NCBI GenBank assembly: GCA_026125215.1 | Contig: JAHCLN010000005.1 | Span: forward strand, 1-57,186 | Length of the DNA stretch: 57,186 nt | Direction of reading: 5' to 3' | From: Opitutaceae bacterium | Lineage (GTDB): Bacteria > Verrucomicrobiota > Verrucomicrobiia > Opitutales > Opitutaceae | Made by a program: the position numbers and the translations under genes | Part shown: positions 30,051 to 38,994 of the stretch, in pieces | Numbering within the stretch: position 1 is the first letter of the stretch | Layout of the letters: each line of letters begins with the position of its first letter | The notes under the pieces: model-generated | Database searches by the model: none | What the model saw: the letters and a program-made list of their open reading frames with translations, nothing else | Told to the model about the DNA's origin: nothing

Positions 30051-31205
30051 GTGAAAATCGCCATCGTCACCGAAACCTTTCCGCCGGAAGTCAACGGCGT
30101 GGCCATGACTTTCGGGCTGATCGCCCGCGAGCTCGGCCGGCGGGGCCACGCGGTGACCGTTTACCGCCCCTACCGGCCCGACCTCGCGGCACGGCCGCCG
30201 GCCGCCGAGTTCACCGAGGTGCCGCTGCCCGGCATGCCCATCCCGGGCTATCCCCTGCTCCGCCTCGGCCTCCCGGCCCGCCGCCGGCTGACCGGGGTGT
30301 GGCGGGATGATCCCCCGGACCTCGTCCATGTGGTCACGGAGGGTCCGCTTGGTGCCTCGGCCGTCACCGCCGCCCGCCGGCTGGGACTGCCCGTTACCTC
30401 CAGTTTTCACACCAACTTTCACGCCTACACGAGCGACTACGGCTTCGCGCTGATGCGGCGCGCCGTGCTTGGTTGGCTCCGCCGCGTGCACAACCGCACC
30501 CGCCGGACTTTCGCGCCGACCCAGGAGCTGTGCGACGAACTCGCCGGTCTGGGTTTCCGGGATCTCGCCGTGCTCTCACGGGGCGTGGATACGGAGCTTT
30601 TCAATCCTGCCCGGCGCAGCGCCGAACTGCGCGCGTCCTGGGGCGCCGACCCCACCACGCCGGTCGTGCTCCACGTCGGCCGCATGGCGGCGGAAAAAAA
30701 CTACGGCCTGCTCTTTCGCGCCTACGCGGCGATGCGCGCCGCCAACCCCCGCTGCCGCTTCGTGGTGGCCGGCGAAGGTCCGCTCAAGGAGCAGCTCCGC
30801 CGCGAGCATCCCGACTGCATCTTCGCCGGCTTTTACTCCCGCGAGGAGATCGGCCGACACTATGCCTCGGCCGACATCTACCTCCACGCCAGCCTCACCG
30901 AGACCTTCGGCAACGTGCTGACCGAGGCCATGGCGAGCGGTCTCGCCGTCGCGGGCTTCAACTACGCCGCTGCGCGCCAGTTTGTCCGCGACGGGGAAAA
31001 CGGTCTGGTCGTGCCCTGCGACCGGCCCGAAGCGCTCATCGCCGCCGGCGTGCGGCTGGCGGGCAACGAGCACCTGCGCCAGCAACTGCGGCAGCAGGCG
31101 CGCCGGGCCCTGGAGCACCAGTCCTGGGAAAATGTCGTGGCCCGCTTCGAGGCCGACCTCTTGGCGGCGATCCGACCCGCCCATCCCGTTGCACTCACCG
31201 CATGA
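30051..31205 (+). CDS. Glycosyltransferase family 4
   Basis: The product is 384 aa with the GT-B fold. The N-terminal donor/acceptor start is VTETFPPEVNGVAMTFGLIA, and the C-terminal nucleotide-sugar site includes YASADIYLHASLTETFGNVLTEAMASG with the conserved EX7E glutamates. It resembles mannosyltransferases such as PimB/MgtA that build glycolipids. Translation starts at GTG 30051, and its stop overlaps the next gene's ATG by four bases. Sitting with a MGDG-synthase-like GT and an LpxH-like phosphatase, it most likely glycosylates a membrane lipid; the acceptor is unknown. Confidence 0.9.
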   Translation: MKIAIVTETFPPEVNGVAMTFGLIARELGRRGHAVTVYRPYRPDLAARPPAAEFTEVPLPGMPIPGYPLLRLGLPARRRLTGVWRDDPPDLVHVVTEGPLGASAVTAARRLGLPVTSSFHTNFHAYTSDYGFALMRRAVLGWLRRVHNRTRRTFAPTQELCDELAGLGFRDLAVLSRGVDTELFNPARRSAELRASWGADPTTPVVLHVGRMAAEKNYGLLFRAYAAMRAANPRCRFVVAGEGPLKEQLRREHPDCIFAGFYSREEIGRHYASADIYLHASLTETFGNVLTEAMASGLAVAGFNYAAARQFVRDGENGLVVPCDRPEALIAAGVRLAGNEHLRQQLRQQARRALEHQSWENVVARFEADLLAAIRPAHPVALTA

Positions 31206-32383
31206 AACCGCGCGTGCTCATCCTCACCGCCGGTTACGGCGAAGGCCACAATGCCGCCGCCCGGAACCTGGCCGCCGCCTGTGAAGACGAGGGCGGACCC
31301 GGCACGGCCCGCATCGCCGACCTCTTCGCCCTCGCCTCCCCGCGGCTGACCGCCCTCACCCGCCGCGGCTACCTCGCCGCCATCAACCGCACGCCGCGGC
31401 TCTGGAGCGCCTTTTTTGCCTGGGTGGATCGCGCCCGGCCGTTTCCCCGCCACCTTTGGCTCCTCCGTCGCGAACAAGCCGCGCTCCGCCGGCTGCTGCG
31501 CGAAACCACGCCCGCCGTGGTCTGCAGCACCTACCCGATCTACGGCTTCCTGATGGAGGAGATCGCCCGCACGGACGGTCCGCAGGCACCGCATTACAAC
31601 GTCGTCACCGACTCCATCAGCATCAACTCCCTTTGGTGGATTCCGCGGTGCGCGGGCTGGTTTGTGCCGAACGCCGATTCGGCCGAGGTCATGATCCGCG
31701 CCGGCATTGATCCCGCCCTCGTGCATACCACCGGTTTTCCGCTGCCGGCGGTCTTCACCTCACCCGCCCCGGCCCTGCAGCCGCCCAATCTCGCCGCCGG
31801 CCACGCGCCCCGCATCCTCTACATCATCAACTCGGGGACGCAGCACGCCGAGACCACCGCCCGGAAACTGCTCGCCGAAGGCGGGTGGGAAATCACCTGC
31901 GCCGTCGGACGCGACGAGGTCCTGCGCCGCCGCCTCCAAAAAATCGCCGCCCACCGCCGCACCCCGGCGACCATCCTCGGCTGGACCGACCAAATTCCCC
32001 GCCTGTTGCTGACCCATCACGTTGTGATCAGCAAAGCCGGCGGCGCCACCACACAGGAGGCCATCGCCGCCCGCTGCCCGATGATCGTCAACCAGATCGT
32101 CCCCGGACAGGAAGAGGGCAACTACGAGCTGCTGCGCCGGCACCGCATCGGCGCCCACGCGCCCACGCCTGAGACGGTCATCTCCGCCCTGCACCGCGCC
32201 TTCGCCGGGCGCGGCACGCTGTGGCGCCAATGGCACCGCGCCTTTGCTCCGCTGCTCCGTCCCCACGCCGCCCGCGACATCGCCCGCCACCTTCTTAACC
32301 GCAAGCCCTCGCCCGAAACCGTTTGTCACCCATTGGGTGACAAACTGCCGGCGGGTCCGCCGGTGGGATTACGTCATGGATAA
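31202..32383 (+). CDS. MGDG-synthase-like glycosyltransferase (GT28)
   Basis: The product is 393 aa. The N-terminus LILTAGYGEGHNAAARNLAAA is the diacylglycerol glucosyltransferase/MGDG synthase signature, and the C-terminal donor site is seen in VVISKAGGATTQEAIAARCPMIV. Such enzymes transfer a hexose from UDP-sugar to diacylglycerol or a related lipid at the cytoplasmic membrane face. The ATG overlaps the GT4 stop (ATGA). The last ~20 codons run through two perfect palindromes at 32321-32363, so the true functional C-terminus is probably near HLLNRK. Confidence 0.85.
   Translation: MKPRVLILTAGYGEGHNAAARNLAAACEDEGGPGTARIADLFALASPRLTALTRRGYLAAINRTPRLWSAFFAWVDRARPFPRHLWLLRREQAALRRLLRETTPAVVCSTYPIYGFLMEEIARTDGPQAPHYNVVTDSISINSLWWIPRCAGWFVPNADSAEVMIRAGIDPALVHTTGFPLPAVFTSPAPALQPPNLAAGHAPRILYIINSGTQHAETTARKLLAEGGWEITCAVGRDEVLRRRLQKIAAHRRTPATILGWTDQIPRLLLTHHVVISKAGGATTQEAIAARCPMIVNQIVPGQEEGNYELLRRHRIGAHAPTPETVISALHRAFAGRGTLWRQWHRAFAPLLRPHAARDIARHLLNRKPSPETVCHPLGDKLPAGPPVGLRHG
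32321..32363. repeat. Two adjacent perfect palindromes inside the 3' end of a gene
   Basis: GTTTGTCACCCA (32321-32332) and TGGGTGACAAAC (32334-32345) are perfect arms around one T. Two bases later CCGGCGG (32348-32354) and CCGCCGG (32357-32363) form a second hairpin. They occupy the last codons of the GT28-like gene and end 12 bp before the next start codon. Confidence 0.85.
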
Positions 32384-33191
32384 GCAGCTCCTCCACGTTC
32401 GCACGGTCATCATCTCCGACGTCCACCTCGGCACGCCCGACTGCAAGATCGAGGAAGTGAACCATTTCCTCCGCCATGTCCGCTGCACCAAGCTCATCCT
32501 CAACGGCGACATCATCGATGGCTGGCAGCTCCGTCGCGCCGGCCAGTGGACCAAGGCCCACACCCGCTTCATCCGCATCGTCCTCAAGAAACTCGAAAAA
32601 CGGGACACCGAAGTCATCTACCTGCGCGGCAACCACGACGATGTCCTGACCGCCTTCCTGCCGCTGGCCTTCGAGAAACTGGCCATCGTCGAGGACCATA
32701 TCCACGAGGGCCCGCGCGGTCGCTACCTCGTGCTGCACGGCGACGTGTTCGACACCATTACGCGCAACTTTGTCTTCCTCGCGCATCTGGGCGACTGGGG
32801 CTACCGCGCCCTGCTCGGCCTCAACCGCGCCTACAACGCCTGGCGCCGCTGGCGCGGACTGGAATACTGGTCGCTCAGCAAGGCCATCAAAGCCCGTGTG
32901 AAATCGGCCGTGAGCCACATCTCCAATTTCGAGGATCACATCGCGCAGCTGGCCCGCGACCGCGGCTGCGCCGGCGTGATGTGCGGCCATATTCACACGC
33001 CGGCCGACAAAATGCTCGGCGACATCCACTACCTAAACTCCGGCGACTGGGTCGAGTCGCTCACCGCCATCGTCGAGCATCACGACGGCCGTTACGAACT
33101 GGTCAACTTCGAGCAATTTCGGCAATGGCACCCGCTGCCTTCCGCTGCGGTGCAAGCCGAAGATCACCCGGTCGAACTGGCGGGCACCTAG
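32376..33191 (+). CDS. UDP-2,3-diacylglucosamine diphosphatase-like metallophosphatase (LpxH-like)
   Basis: The product is 271 aa, a calcineurin-like phosphoesterase with all five metal motifs: SDVHLG (residues 14-19), GDIIDGW, GNHDD, HGDVFD and CGHIHTP. The LpxH family cleaves UDP-2,3-diacylglucosamine to lipid X in lipid A synthesis. Members this close to glycolipid transferases may instead act on another nucleotide or lipid phosphate. ATG 32376 lies inside the last codons of the preceding gene (8-bp overlap). A convergent KdtA gene follows 7 bp later. Confidence 0.82.
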   Translation: MDKQLLHVRTVIISDVHLGTPDCKIEEVNHFLRHVRCTKLILNGDIIDGWQLRRAGQWTKAHTRFIRIVLKKLEKRDTEVIYLRGNHDDVLTAFLPLAFEKLAIVEDHIHEGPRGRYLVLHGDVFDTITRNFVFLAHLGDWGYRALLGLNRAYNAWRRWRGLEYWSLSKAIKARVKSAVSHISNFEDHIAQLARDRGCAGVMCGHIHTPADKMLGDIHYLNSGDWVESLTAIVEHHDGRYELVNFEQFRQWHPLPSAAVQAEDHPVELAGT

Positions 33192-33198
33192 CCCCGGC

Positions 33199-34485
33199 TC
33201 AGGGACGACCGGACTGGGCGCGGATGAAAGCCAGCGTGCGCTCCACGGCACCGGTGTTGGTGCGATGCCAGTTGCGGGCCGCGGTGGAAAGTTCGTTGCG
33301 CTGATCGGCATCACCCAGCAAAGCGACCGCCTGCCGGGCGAGATCGGCCGCATCAGCAACCCGGCGCGCCGCACCGGAGGCCAGCAGTTCGGCGGCAATC
33401 GGCCGGAAATTTCCCATCCCCGGTCCGAAAAGCAGCGGGCGACCCAGCACGGCCGACTCGACCGGCGTCTGTCCTTCCGTATGCGGCGGCAGGCTCTTGC
33501 CGACGAAGACGACATCGGCCAGCTGCAGAAACTTTCGCATCTCCCCCGTGGTGTCGCCCACGGCGATGTCCACCGCTGCCGGGGCCGGTCCGCGGGACCG
33601 GAAGTGATGTGACAGCCCGCTGTCACGCAGCAACAGCTCGATCTCCGTCCGTCGCTCGGCATGCCGGGGCACGAGCAAAAGCGTGCAGTCCAAACCCGCC
33701 GCCCGGGCCTGCCGCAGGGTTGCCAAAAGGGCCGCTTCCTCACCGGGCCAGGTGGACGAACCCATCAGGACCAGCCCGGTGCCGGGCAAACCAAGCTCGC
33801 GGCGCAGGGCCGCCCGCTCCGGCTCCGCCAGCAGGGGAATGTTTACGTCCAGCTTGATGTTGCCCGTCACGGCGATGCAGGCCGGCGGAAAGCCCAGCGC
33901 GCGAAACCGCTCCGCATCATGCTCCGAGCAGGCCAGCACCCGCGTCACGCCCGCCATCAGCGGCATCACCGCGCGCCGCACCCGCCGGAGGTTCCGGAAG
34001 CTGCGGTCCGACATGCGGGCATTGATGCAGATCACCGGCACGCCACGGCGTTTCGCCTGATGGATATGCTCGGGCCAACGTTCGCCTTCCGTCAGAATCA
34101 CCACGTCGGGCTGCACCCGCCGCCAGGCCCGGGCGCTGAAGGGCCACCAATCGAGCGGGAAGTAGCCGAAGCCGGCGACCATCGCGGCATAGCGTTCCTC
34201 GGCCACGCGCCGGCCGGTGCTCGTGGTGGTGGTCAGATAAACATCCACCCCGCCCTCCCGGCGCCAGGCCTCGATCATCGGGCCCACCGCGAGCATTTCA
34301 CCCACGCTCACCGCATGCAGCCAGATCCGCCGCACGCCGGGTTGCTTCGGGGGCAGCACCGGCTCGGCGCCAAAGCGCTGGGCCAGACCCTGGCGGTAAC
34401 CGCCGCGCCGCCGCATGCGCCACATGTAGTAAGGCGCCCCGAGCAAAAGGGCCGGCAGGTAAAGCAGTCGGTAAAGCCAGAGCAT
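33199..34485 (-). CDS. waaA: 3-deoxy-D-manno-octulosonic acid transferase KdtA/WaaA
   Basis: The product is 428 aa. It has an N-terminal membrane anchor (LWLYRLLYLPALLLGAPYYM) and the WaaA fold: HAVSVGEMLAVGPMI, then TEGERWPEHIHQAKRRGVPV with the conserved Glu, and the GNIKLDV segment. It transfers Kdo from CMP-Kdo to lipid A on the inner face of the cytoplasmic membrane. An in-frame ATG ten codons upstream (34515) is an alternative start; 34485 puts the start directly before the anchor. It is divergent from the M16 protease gene. Confidence 0.93.
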   Translation of the reverse strand: MLWLYRLLYLPALLLGAPYYMWRMRRRGGYRQGLAQRFGAEPVLPPKQPGVRRIWLHAVSVGEMLAVGPMIEAWRREGGVDVYLTTTTSTGRRVAEERYAAMVAGFGYFPLDWWPFSARAWRRVQPDVVILTEGERWPEHIHQAKRRGVPVICINARMSDRSFRNLRRVRRAVMPLMAGVTRVLACSEHDAERFRALGFPPACIAVTGNIKLDVNIPLLAEPERAALRRELGLPGTGLVLMGSSTWPGEEAALLATLRQARAAGLDCTLLLVPRHAERRTEIELLLRDSGLSHHFRSRGPAPAAVDIAVGDTTGEMRKFLQLADVVFVGKSLPPHTEGQTPVESAVLGRPLLFGPGMGNFRPIAAELLASGAARRVADAADLARQAVALLGDADQRNELSTAARNWHRTNTGAVERTLAFIRAQSGRP

Positions 34486-34575
34486 GCGATATGGCCTATA
34501 GTCCAAAATACCCATTCGGGCCGATTCCGAGACTTTTTGCTTTGGCGTATCCACCGATGAGGGCACTTTGAAAGC

Positions 34576-37413
34576 ATGCCGTTCCGACTGTTCCGTCTCA
34601 CCGCCGGTCTCCTTGCGCTGGCTTTTCTCCTGCCCCTCCGCGCCACCGCGGACTTTGCCCATGAGGCCAGCGACCTGCGGCCCGATCCGGCCGCCCGGTT
34701 CGGCAAGCTGCCCAACGGGGTGCGCTACATCATCCTCCCCAACGCCGAGCCGCGCGGCCGGGTCTCGCTGCGCCTCAGCGTCGCGGCCGGCGCCTTCATG
34801 GAGACCGAGCCCCAGCGCGGCCTGGCGCACTTCCTCGAGCACATGGCCTTCAAAGGCAGCACGCACTACCCGCCCGGCACGCTCATTGAGTTTTTTCAGC
34901 GCATGGGCATGGGCTTCGGCAACGACTCCAACGCCTACACCGCGTTTGACCGCACCGTTTACATGCTGGAGCTCGCGCAAAACGACGCCGCCACCCTGAC
35001 CGAGGGCTTCCGGATCTTTGCCGACTACGCCGGCGGGCTGCTGATCCTCGACGAACAGCTCGAACCCGAACGCGGCGTGATCCTCGCCGAAGAGCGCACC
35101 CGCGACACCGTGGATTTCCGGGCTTTGGTCGCCGAGTTCAACTTCGTGCTCGGCGACACCCTGCTCCCCCGGCGTTTGCCCATCGGATTGATGGAGGTGG
35201 TGCGCACCGCCCCCCGGGAGGAATTCGTGGACTTTTACGACACCTGGTATCGCCCCGAGCTGATGACCGTGATCGTGGTCGGCGACACGACCATCGAGGA
35301 GGCCGAACCGCTGCTGACAGCCGCCTTCAGCGGGCTCACCGCCCGCGCGCCGGCCCGGCCGCAACCCGACCTCGGCCAGATCCCGGCCTTCGCAGGGGTG
35401 CGGGCCCGCCACCATCTTGAGCCCGAGGCGGTGGCCACCTCGGTTTCAATCCAGACCGTCGCCGCGCACGGTCGCGAACCCGACACCGCCGCCAAGCGGC
35501 TCGCCGATCTGCCCCGGTCCATTGCCGTTAACATTCTCAACCGCCGGCTCTCCACCCTCGCCAAGGAAGAAGACGCCCCCTTCAGCAGCGGCAGCAACGG
35601 CGTGTCGTTCGGCTACGACCTTTACCGCAACAGCGCCATCCGGCTGACCGCCAAGCCCGGCCGCTGGGCCGAGGCGCTCACCGTCGCCGAACACGAACTG
35701 CGCCGCGTCCTCGAACACGGTTTCCAGCCGGCGGAACTCGCCGAGGTCACCGCCGCCTTCCGCAACTCGCTGGAACAGGCCGTGCGCACCGCGCCCACCC
35801 GCCGCTCGGGCAACCTGGCCACGATGCTCGTCAACGGCCTCGCCAACGACACGGTTTTCACGCACCCGTCCGACAACCTCGCCCTGCTCGGTCCGGCGCT
35901 CGCCACTGTCACGGTCGAGGACTGCCTGCGGGCTTTCCGCGAGGCATGGTCGGCCCCCGGGCGCTACGTCATGGTCTCCGGCAACGAACCCATCGCCGGC
36001 GACGCGGAAGCGGCCATCCTCGCAACCTACGATGCCGCACGGGCCCGACCGGTTGCCCCGCTGCCGGCCATTGTCACGGAATCCTTCGCCTACGTTGACT
36101 TCGGCCCGGTCGGGGAAATCACCGCCCGCGAACAGGTCGCCGACCTCGGCATCACGCTCGTCACCTTCGCCAACGGCGTGCGCCTCAACCTCAAGCCCAC
36201 GGAATTCGAGGCCGGCCGCATCCGCGTGAGCGCCCGCTTCGGCTCCGGCCGGCTGACGGAGCCCGCCGACCGGCCCGGGCTGGCGTGGCTCGCCGGCAGC
36301 ACTTACACCGCGGGCGGGCTCGGCCGCCACAGCGCGGACGACCTTCGCCGCATCCTGGCCGGCCGCAATGTCGGCGCCGGCTTCAGCGTGGCCGCGGATG
36401 CCTTTTCGCTGGGCGGCATGACCACGCCCGATGACCTGTTGCTGCAACTCCAGCTGCTGGCCGCGCACCTGACCGATCCCGGCTACCGCCCCGAAGCCCT
36501 GCGCCAAGCCAGGGAAAGCATCGTCCAGATGTATCGCAGCTTCGCCCACACTCCCTCCGGCCCGCTCAACCTCGAAGTGCAAGCCCTCCTCGCCGGCGGC
36601 GACCACCGCTTCGGCATGCCGGCCCAGGCCGAAATGGAGCAGCGCACCCTGGAGGAAGTCGGCGCCTGGTTGGCCGGCGATCTGGCCCACGGCCCGCTCG
36701 AACTTTCGCTCGTCGGCGACTTCGAAGTCGAAGCCGCCATCGCCGCGGCCGCGCGGACCTTCGGCGCCCTGCCCCCGCGGAATGCCGCTGCGGACGACGA
36801 GGCGCTGCGCCGGCTCAGCCTGCCGGAGCGGCCTTTTGATCAAACCTATCATGTCGTCACCGAAATTCCGAAAGGCCTCGTGGTGCTTTACTGGCGGACC
36901 ACCGACGGCCGGGACGTGCAGACCGCGCGCCGGCTCAACCTGCTCGGGAGCGTGCTGCGCGACCGGATGCGCGTGAAAATCCGCAATGAACTCGGCGGCG
37001 CCTACAGCCCCGGCGCCGGCAGCACCACCAGCGAGGTCTTCCCCGGCTACGGCTGGATGCAGGCCAGCGTGACCGTGGATCCGGAACAGGCCGCGCTCAT
37101 CCGCGAGGCCGTCGTGCAGATCGCCGCCGACCTCCACCGCGACGGCGTGACGGCCGAGGAGCTGGAACGGGCCAAGCTGCCCCAGCTCACCAGCATCCGC
37201 GAATCCCTCCGCGACAACGCCTACTGGCACGGTTCCGTGCTCGCCCGCGCCCAGAGCAAACCCGAGGTGCTGGACTGGGCCCGCTCGCGGCTCGCCGACA
37301 TCGAGTCCATCACCGCCGAGGAACTCACCGCGCTGGCCCGGAGCTACCTCGGGGCCGACCAGGCATTCCGGGTGACGGTGCTGCCCGCCGGTGGCCCGCC
37401 GACGGAAAAATAA
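34576..37413 (+). CDS. M16-family zinc metalloprotease (pitrilysin type, full length)
   Basis: The product is 945 aa with a signal peptide (hydrophobic residues 7-25) and both halves of the pitrilysin clamshell. The inverted zinc motif HFLEH is at residues 85-89, with the third ligand Glu in the EPERGVILAEE region about 75 residues on. The C-terminal half keeps the RNELGGAYSPG arginine/tyrosine substrate-binding segment. Secreted M16 enzymes degrade peptides in the periplasm. The next gene follows after about 50 bp on the same strand. Confidence 0.93.
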   Translation: MPFRLFRLTAGLLALAFLLPLRATADFAHEASDLRPDPAARFGKLPNGVRYIILPNAEPRGRVSLRLSVAAGAFMETEPQRGLAHFLEHMAFKGSTHYPPGTLIEFFQRMGMGFGNDSNAYTAFDRTVYMLELAQNDAATLTEGFRIFADYAGGLLILDEQLEPERGVILAEERTRDTVDFRALVAEFNFVLGDTLLPRRLPIGLMEVVRTAPREEFVDFYDTWYRPELMTVIVVGDTTIEEAEPLLTAAFSGLTARAPARPQPDLGQIPAFAGVRARHHLEPEAVATSVSIQTVAAHGREPDTAAKRLADLPRSIAVNILNRRLSTLAKEEDAPFSSGSNGVSFGYDLYRNSAIRLTAKPGRWAEALTVAEHELRRVLEHGFQPAELAEVTAAFRNSLEQAVRTAPTRRSGNLATMLVNGLANDTVFTHPSDNLALLGPALATVTVEDCLRAFREAWSAPGRYVMVSGNEPIAGDAEAAILATYDAARARPVAPLPAIVTESFAYVDFGPVGEITAREQVADLGITLVTFANGVRLNLKPTEFEAGRIRVSARFGSGRLTEPADRPGLAWLAGSTYTAGGLGRHSADDLRRILAGRNVGAGFSVAADAFSLGGMTTPDDLLLQLQLLAAHLTDPGYRPEALRQARESIVQMYRSFAHTPSGPLNLEVQALLAGGDHRFGMPAQAEMEQRTLEEVGAWLAGDLAHGPLELSLVGDFEVEAAIAAAARTFGALPPRNAAADDEALRRLSLPERPFDQTYHVVTEIPKGLVVLYWRTTDGRDVQTARRLNLLGSVLRDRMRVKIRNELGGAYSPGAGSTTSEVFPGYGWMQASVTVDPEQAALIREAVVQIAADLHRDGVTAEELERAKLPQLTSIRESLRDNAYWHGSVLARAQSKPEVLDWARSRLADIESITAEELTALARSYLGADQAFRVTVLPAGGPPTEK

Positions 37414-37464
37414 TCCGCCCACAGGCCGGTTGACCCGCCGCCGGTCATGGCCTTGGGTGGACCC

Positions 37465-37971
37465 ATGAAATTTTTCCTCTCCCTGCTCGCCGCGCTGCTT
37501 GTCGCCCTTTGCCTGCTGATGGCGGTCAGCCTGCGGACGAACGAGGCCCGCTTTCGGGCGATCGAGGCCCGGCTCGCTCCCGCCGAGCCCGTGCACGAGG
37601 TCGGCATCACCATGGCTTGGATCCAGCGCTGGACCGACAAACTCGGCCGGGCCGCCGCGGCGGAAAACTGGGAGCTCGCGGATTTTTATCTGCACGAGAT
37701 CGAGGAGACCGCCGGGGATCTCATCAACGCCGGCGTCGTGGACGAGGGGCACGATATCAGCGCGCTTGTCCGCACCATGCTCATGCCGGCCGTCGAATCG
37801 GTGGAGGAAGCCGTCAAAGCCCGGGATGCCGCACTCTTTGACCGGCGCTACACCGCCATGATCCAGACCTGCAATGCCTGCCATGTCGCGACCGCACACG
37901 GCCAGGTGCAGATCGCGGTGCCGCCGGCGGCTCTCAATCCTTGGAGTCAGGAGTTTCGGCCGGCTCCGTGA
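37465..37971 (+). CDS. Small membrane-anchored or periplasmic c-type cytochrome
   Basis: The product is 168 aa. It has an N-terminal hydrophobic segment (residues 3-21), then helices, and a single haem-binding motif CNACH at residues 136-140 close to the C-terminus. A late CxxCH in an otherwise helical protein resembles cytochrome c-prime-like four-helix bundles. ATG 37465 is preferred over one six codons upstream because GGGTGG lies at a ribosome-binding distance. Its last 38 bases overlap the convergent exosortase gene. The function is unknown; electron transfer or gas sensing are possibilities. Confidence 0.72.
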   Translation: MKFFLSLLAALLVALCLLMAVSLRTNEARFRAIEARLAPAEPVHEVGITMAWIQRWTDKLGRAAAAENWELADFYLHEIEETAGDLINAGVVDEGHDISALVRTMLMPAVESVEEAVKARDAALFDRRYTAMIQTCNACHVATAHGQVQIAVPPAALNPWSQEFRPAP

Positions 37972-38935
37972 GGGCAGCAGATTCGTCCGGCACGCCCAAC
38001 CGCAGGTTAAACAGGGGCAGCAGGATCAGCAGGCCGACCAACGTCAGACCGAGCACCGCGTAGCCCGCCACATCATGCACCGTGCCCTCGATGGCATCGG
38101 GGCCGTGGTGGTAGGCCCAGCCCGTCAGAAACAGGCTGCGCATGAGGTTGGTCACGAAAGCCAACACCAAAGAGGCCGAGACCAGCGCGACCTTTTTCCA
38201 CAGCCGGTCCAGGAAGACCGCTGAGAGGAAGGAGCCGGCAAACAGGCAGGCCGTCAGCGACCGGATGCCGGAGCAGGCATCCGCCACGCCGACTCGGCCC
38301 GTCGGGAGCAGCAGCACGTTGCCCTCCTGCTCCACCGGCATCCCCAGCACATCGAAGACAAAGGACACGACGGTGACCACCTTGCGCAGCAAAAACAGGC
38401 TCAGCTGGTTCTCCACCACCGAAACCATCGGCGCGGACACAAACCAGATCAGCCCCGGAAAAAGAAACAGCGCGACCAAGCGCACGCGGGCGTCCGCCAG
38501 CAAACCCGCCCTCACCGGCGCCGGACTCTCCGGGGCGTTCAGCCAGAGCAGCGCAAAGACGATCGCGACCGTGCCCATGGTGATGGCCAACGTGCCCGGC
38601 TGCGAGGCCCCCGCCCCCGCGCGATAAAACGCGCCCAGCAAAAACATCAGTGCACCGCCCAACAGCAGACCGCCGCCCGCCAGCCCCAGCAGCCACCGGG
38701 CCGGACCCGCGGCACGCGGACTGCCCGGCACCGCGCAGGCTTGCAGCGCCCGCCGGATCGCCGGCCAACGGTCAAAGACCACGTAGGCGGAAAAAAGCGG
38801 GACCAGCCACCCGAACGTGTAATCTTCCTTGGCCCGCCACCAATGGGATTGGTCCCAGGTCACAAACAGCAGAAACGCGCCGCCCAGCAACAGGGCGCCG
38901 AGAAACGCCGGCGGCGGGCGTGTGGAATCGGGCAT
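37934..38935 (-). CDS. Exosortase/archaeosortase family protein
   Basis: The product is 333 aa with about eight membrane helices. The exosortase catalytic triad is visible: Cys221 in ADACSGIRSL, Arg in NLMRSLFLTGW and His in VHDVAGYAVLG. Exosortases process PEP-CTERM-type tails of surface proteins, usually with exopolysaccharide. No PEP-CTERM protein is present in the window, so targets must be encoded elsewhere. ATG 38935 is chosen over a GTG five codons upstream. It shares its 3' end with the convergent cytochrome gene. Confidence 0.9.
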   Translation of the reverse strand: MPDSTRPPPAFLGALLLGGAFLLFVTWDQSHWWRAKEDYTFGWLVPLFSAYVVFDRWPAIRRALQACAVPGSPRAAGPARWLLGLAGGGLLLGGALMFLLGAFYRAGAGASQPGTLAITMGTVAIVFALLWLNAPESPAPVRAGLLADARVRLVALFLFPGLIWFVSAPMVSVVENQLSLFLLRKVVTVVSFVFDVLGMPVEQEGNVLLLPTGRVGVADACSGIRSLTACLFAGSFLSAVFLDRLWKKVALVSASLVLAFVTNLMRSLFLTGWAYHHGPDAIEGTVHDVAGYAVLGLTLVGLLILLPLFNLRLGVPDESAALTEPAETPDSKD

Positions 38936-38994
38936 GACGGCGGAAGGCACGGCCTACAGCAATGAAGCCGCCCGCGGATGTGAATCGCAAAAAG

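Noticed and set aside
33609..33626. 7-bp inverted repeat GTGACAG/CTGTCAC inside kdtA
   Set aside because: It lies in well-conserved coding sequence and can be explained by codon choice.
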